Source: Prado023 sp032123675
GTDB lineage: Bacteria > Actinomycetota > Actinomycetes > S36-B12 > CAIYMF01
Assembly: GCA_032123675.1 (NCBI GenBank)
Contig: JAQBEX010000143.1
Location: 1-26,159, forward strand
Length of the DNA: 26,159 bases
Direction of reading: 5' to 3'
Shown: one piece after another, positions 23,798 to 26,159 of the stretch
Layout: each line of letters starts with the position of its first letter
Numbering within the stretch: the first letter of the stretch is position 1
Made by a program: the position numbers and the translations under genes
Notes under the pieces: model-generated
Told to the model about the DNA's origin: nothing
Seen by the model: only the letters and a program-made list of their open reading frames with translations
Databases searched by the model: none

Positions 23798-23823
23798 CGA
23801 TGTGTCGTGCGCGCGACACATCG
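23798..23823 (-). terminator. Strong hairpin after the lactate permease gene
   Basis: CGATGTGTCG (23798-23807) and CGACACATCG (23814-23823) form a perfect 10-bp stem with a 6-nt loop. On the minus strand it begins 5 nt after the permease stop and precedes the MDR gene. There is no U-run, as usual here. Confidence 0.65.
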
Positions 23824-23828
23824 GTCGG

Positions 23829-25460
23829 TCAGGCCAAGAACATGCCCGCGGCCATGAACACAGCTGAGTACGCGGCCATGGGTATGACGGTCACTCGAAT
23901 GATCGCTCCTTCAGCACCCAGAAGGCCGCCCACCGCGGCCACTGTGACGACATTGGTCACGCAGACCATGTTCCCCGCGTTCGCGCCACCCACCTGCTGA
24001 GCCAGCACGACCTCTGGGTTCACCCCCACCGAGTCAGCGACGGACTCCTGCAACGCCCCGAACATCAGGTGGCTGAACGTGGCGCTGCCGGACACGAACG
24101 AGCCCAGGGCGCCGACCAGCGGGGCTGCCAGCGGCCAGTTGCCGCCCACGCCCTCGGCGGCTGAATTGGCCAGTTCCAGCGGCATCGACTCGAGACCGTT
24201 GCTGTTCACCCCCGAGTTGAGGAACACCCGGACGATCGGCACAGCGGCCATCAGGACCAGCGCAGAGCCCAGAACCGCCTTCTGCGTGTTGTGCATGGCC
24301 TCGCGGATCTTGGGGGCCTTGAGGTGGTGCAGCCACGCGGTGAATGCCGCCACGATCAGGAAGATCACGCCGGGGGAGTACAACGGCTCGAAGCCCGCGG
24401 AGATGTCCGTTCCGAAGATGCCGTTCCAGCTCAGCGTCCACGAGTTGAGGGTCTCCTTGACGTCGTCGACGACGCGAGTGACCAACAGCAGGACGGTGAG
24501 CAATCCGTAGGGAGCCCACACCCGGGCGGTCGACAGATGGGCCGCCTCGGCCTCGGCCTCGGTCTGCGCCACCATGGTCTCGAGCTCGAACGGGTCGATG
24601 TAGCCCTGGGTCACCGACCAGGGATTCTTGGGCACCAGGAGGCCCAGCTTCACGACGATGAACAGGATCGCCATCCCGGTCGCCGCACCCAGGATCCCGC
24701 CGAACTCCACACCGAGGAACCACGTCCACAGGTAGGCCGGTACCGAGAAGCTGAGCGCCGCGACGATGGTCAGCGGGATCATCTCGACAAAGGGTCGGCG
24801 GCCCTTCTCCTTGGCGAAGACGTGGGTCAGGAACCACAGCATCAGCAATGGGATCGTCATGCCCGCGACCACATCGATCGCGGCGGCCTGGAGGGCCACA
24901 TCGGTCATCTGCTCGGCGTCCTCCGGGTTGGCCCACTCCCGACCGGTGCCCTGGGTCAGCCCGACGATGATGGGCGTGCCCACAGCTCCGAAGGTCACCG
25001 CCGAGACGTCGGCGATCAGGGCCAGGCAGACCGCAGCCATTGCGGGGAACCCCAGGGCGATGAGCAGGGGAGCGGCCACGGTGGCAGGGGTTCCGAACCC
25101 GGCGGCGCCCTCGATGAAGCAGACCAGCAGCCAACCCACGAACAGCATCTGTACCCGGCTGTCCGGGCTGAGCTTGAGCACATCCAGGCGGATCAGCGCG
25201 AGCGCCCCGCTGGCCCGCATGACGCTGAGGAACGCCAACGCACCGAGAACGATGAGGACCACCGACCCGGCAATGATCAAGCCCTCCACGACCGATGCCG
25301 ATATCTCGATGGCGGGAACGCCCCAGGCCAGCATCGCGAGAGCGATCGTGATCACGAGGGCGATGGGCATGGCACGAGAGGCCGGCATGCGCAGCACCAC
25401 AAGAAGGATGGCCACGGACAGGACCGGCATCAACGCGGCGATCCACTGGGCGACGGACAT
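23829..25460 (-). CDS. lctP: L-lactate permease (LctP family)
   Basis: A 543-residue integral membrane protein of the lactate permease family, a proton-lactate/glycolate symporter with about 13 helices. Signatures are the glycine-rich ALGSFVSGSATFSHLMFGAL motif and the GGANAGNMVCVTNVVTVAAV motif near the C-terminus, plus FIEGAAGFGTPATVAAPLLI in the first third. The start ATG 25458-25460 is preceded by GGAAGGGAGGG on the minus strand. It ends with a strong hairpin. No lactate dehydrogenase or lldR-type regulator is next to it in this window; a divergent secreted hydrolase gene lies upstream, across a 236-bp region with a perfect palindrome. Confidence 0.94.
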   Translation of the reverse strand: MSVAQWIAALMPVLSVAILLVVLRMPASRAMPIALVITIALAMLAWGVPAIEISASVVEGLIIAGSVVLIVLGALAFLSVMRASGALALIRLDVLKLSPDSRVQMLFVGWLLVCFIEGAAGFGTPATVAAPLLIALGFPAMAAVCLALIADVSAVTFGAVGTPIIVGLTQGTGREWANPEDAEQMTDVALQAAAIDVVAGMTIPLLMLWFLTHVFAKEKGRRPFVEMIPLTIVAALSFSVPAYLWTWFLGVEFGGILGAATGMAILFIVVKLGLLVPKNPWSVTQGYIDPFELETMVAQTEAEAEAAHLSTARVWAPYGLLTVLLLVTRVVDDVKETLNSWTLSWNGIFGTDISAGFEPLYSPGVIFLIVAAFTAWLHHLKAPKIREAMHNTQKAVLGSALVLMAAVPIVRVFLNSGVNSNGLESMPLELANSAAEGVGGNWPLAAPLVGALGSFVSGSATFSHLMFGALQESVADSVGVNPEVVLAQQVGGANAGNMVCVTNVVTVAAVGGLLGAEGAIIRVTVIPMAAYSAVFMAAGMFLA

Positions 25461-25603
25461 CGCAGCCCTCCCTTCCTCGTCCCGGCATCACGCTAGTTGG
25501 CATGACCGGGCCTTGCGCCGCGGCGGGGGGACGTGACGTCGGCAATCCCGGATATCTGGTCTTGCTGCGATCTGAACGCAGAAAGCTGAAGGTATCGATC
25601 CGG

Positions 25604-25613
25604 TGCAATTGCA
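25604..25613. promoter_or_regulatory. 10-bp palindrome between lctP and the secreted hydrolase gene
   Basis: TGCAATTGCA is a perfect palindrome, AT-richer than the surroundings and about 143 bp from the lctP start. It could be an operator for the divergent pair. No known consensus was matched with confidence. Confidence 0.3.
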
Positions 25614-25629
25614 TCACTTTGTCAGGTCT

Positions 25630-25658
25630 GGCACGGTGTGCCGGGTACGAATTTTTTT
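25630..25658 (+). promoter_or_regulatory. Small hairpin followed by a run of seven T
   Basis: GGCAC-GGT-GTGCC (25630-25642) and a T7 run at 25652-25658 lie 39-67 bp before the hydrolase start. The distance between stem and U-run (9 nt) is too long for a classical intrinsic terminator. It may be an attenuator-like element or simply an AT-rich promoter patch; TTGTCA at 25619-25624 is a possible -35, but the -10 spacing is poor. Confidence 0.25.
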
Positions 25659-25696
25659 GGGGACGCGCCGGCGTGGGATCTGGGTGGGAGTCGGAA

Positions 25697-26159
25697 ATGA
25701 TGGTAATGGGCCGTTCTGGTGGGGCGCGTGCGATTGCCACCGCAGCATGTGCTGTGGCCATTGCCACCACGCTTCCGGCCACCGCGGCGGGAGCTCCCGC
25801 GTCGCCGGGCGAGGTCGCATCAGCGCCGGTCGCGAGGGGCGCATCGTCGCTCATGCCCTGGCACACGTCCCCGTCGCTGCTGGCCCTGCGCCGCGAGATC
25901 GACACCCGTTGGCCCGGTCGGAGTCGGATCAGTGACGGCGTGATCGGCGACAGCGGTCACGGCGGGTCGACCAACAGCCACAACCCCGTCGGTGCCTCGA
26001 ACGGTCCCAGGTACGGCACGCGTGGTGCGGTGCACGCCATGGACATCACCGCCTCGGGCATCGACGTCCAGAGGGTGCTCAATGCCGTGATCGGCGACTC
26101 GCGGGTCTGGTACGTCATCCACGGGGGCAGGATCTGGAGCAGGACGTACGGATGGGTGG
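25697..26159 (+). CDS. Secreted M15/endolysin-like peptidoglycan hydrolase, 3' end missing
   Basis: The frame is open from ATG 25697 to the window edge (154 codons and 1 nt). A signal peptide is visible: short basic start MMVMGRSGGARAI, then a hydrophobic stretch ACAVAIATTLPATAAGA, with likely cleavage after ATAAGA. The mature part carries the pattern ISDGVIGDSGHGGSTNSHNP...VHAMDIT...YVIHGGRIWS, which is the metal-site pattern (His...Asp...His) of phage-like peptidase M15/D-Ala-D-Ala carboxypeptidase-type domains. It is therefore probably an exported cell-wall hydrolase. GGGAG lies 6 nt before the ATG; ATG 25700 and 25706 are also possible starts. It is divergent from lctP. Confidence 0.75.
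   Translation, partial: MMVMGRSGGARAIATAACAVAIATTLPATAAGAPASPGEVASAPVARGASSLMPWHTSPSLLALRREIDTRWPGRSRISDGVIGDSGHGGSTNSHNPVGASNGPRYGTRGAVHAMDITASGIDVQRVLNAVIGDSRVWYVIHGGRIWSRTYGWV

Noticed and set aside
25630..25658. Intrinsic terminator with a T7 run, or c-di-AMP riboswitch before the hydrolase
   Set aside because: The stem is only 5 bp and ends 9 nt before the T-run. The conserved blocks of the c-di-AMP (ydaO) switch, often found before wall hydrolases, are not present.
24034..25905. 623-codon minus-strand and 401-codon plus-strand frames over the lactate permease
   Set aside because: They lie in other frames of an unmistakable permease, with no hydrophobic pattern or motif of their own.

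Overview
The window comes from the chromosome of a GC-rich actinobacterium. The evidence is strong G/C third-position bias, frequent GTG starts (and one TTG start), and actinobacteria-typical genes: a principal sigma factor with a Lys/Ala-rich N-terminus, a GuaB1-type IMP dehydrogenase relative, a DUF7455 zinc-ribbon protein beside a ParE/GyrB paralogue, a SAM-IV riboswitch, a DtxR/IdeR-like iron box and many leaderless-type promoters. I cannot fix the genus. There is no sign of prophage, insertion sequence, integron, CRISPR array, tRNA or rRNA. This is ordinary core chromosome with housekeeping and conserved-hypothetical genes packed tightly on both strands.

Layout. 1-2042: the tail of a possible gene, then a minus-strand pair with overlapping stop and start, a patatin-like lipase followed by a PlsC-type acyltransferase. 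2043-3686: a divergent promoter region, a SAM-IV riboswitch and metY (O-acetylhomoserine sulfhydrylase). 3687-5919: a long hairpin, a universal stress protein, then sigA with a candidate SigR-type (thiol-stress) promoter. 6001-6848: two minus-strand genes, a small protein with an iron-box upstream and a four-helix membrane protein. 6931-8086: an SPFH membrane protein plus a ribbon-helix-helix protein behind a 19-bp pseudo-palindrome. 8150-10211: divergent P-loop kinase-like gene and guaB1, both apparently leaderless. 10303-14454: an SRPBCC protein and the large helicase hrpA.

14510-15766 (minus): DUF7455, DUF456 and a DUF4190-like membrane protein. 15930-18038: parE. 18103-19634 (minus): a thioredoxin-reductase-like ferredoxin-NADP reductase and a beta carbonic anhydrase with overlapping stop and start. 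19800-22730 (plus): YihY-family membrane protein, an ATP-grasp enzyme, a 42-residue Cys/Lys/Arg-rich protein and a small membrane protein. 22743-25460 (minus): a quinone-oxidoreductase-like MDR enzyme and a lactate permease. 25697 to the end: the N-terminal part of a secreted protein resembling M15-like peptidoglycan hydrolases.

Functional themes are phospholipid turnover, sulfur-amino-acid synthesis under SAM control, transcription and stress (SigA, USP), purine salvage (GuaB1), RNA handling (HrpA), chromosome topology (ParE), redox and CO2/bicarbonate metabolism, and lactate transport. The points most worth a second look are the SAM-IV switch with an overlapping competing hairpin, the candidate SigR promoter of sigA, the iron box before a possible dimeric alpha/beta-barrel protein, the SPFH-RHH pair with its operator candidate, the 42-residue Cys-rich ORF with a palindrome over its promoter, an EGNSA variant of the TOPRIM motif in ParE, and the high proportion of genes with a -10 hexamer 6-7 nt before the start codon.
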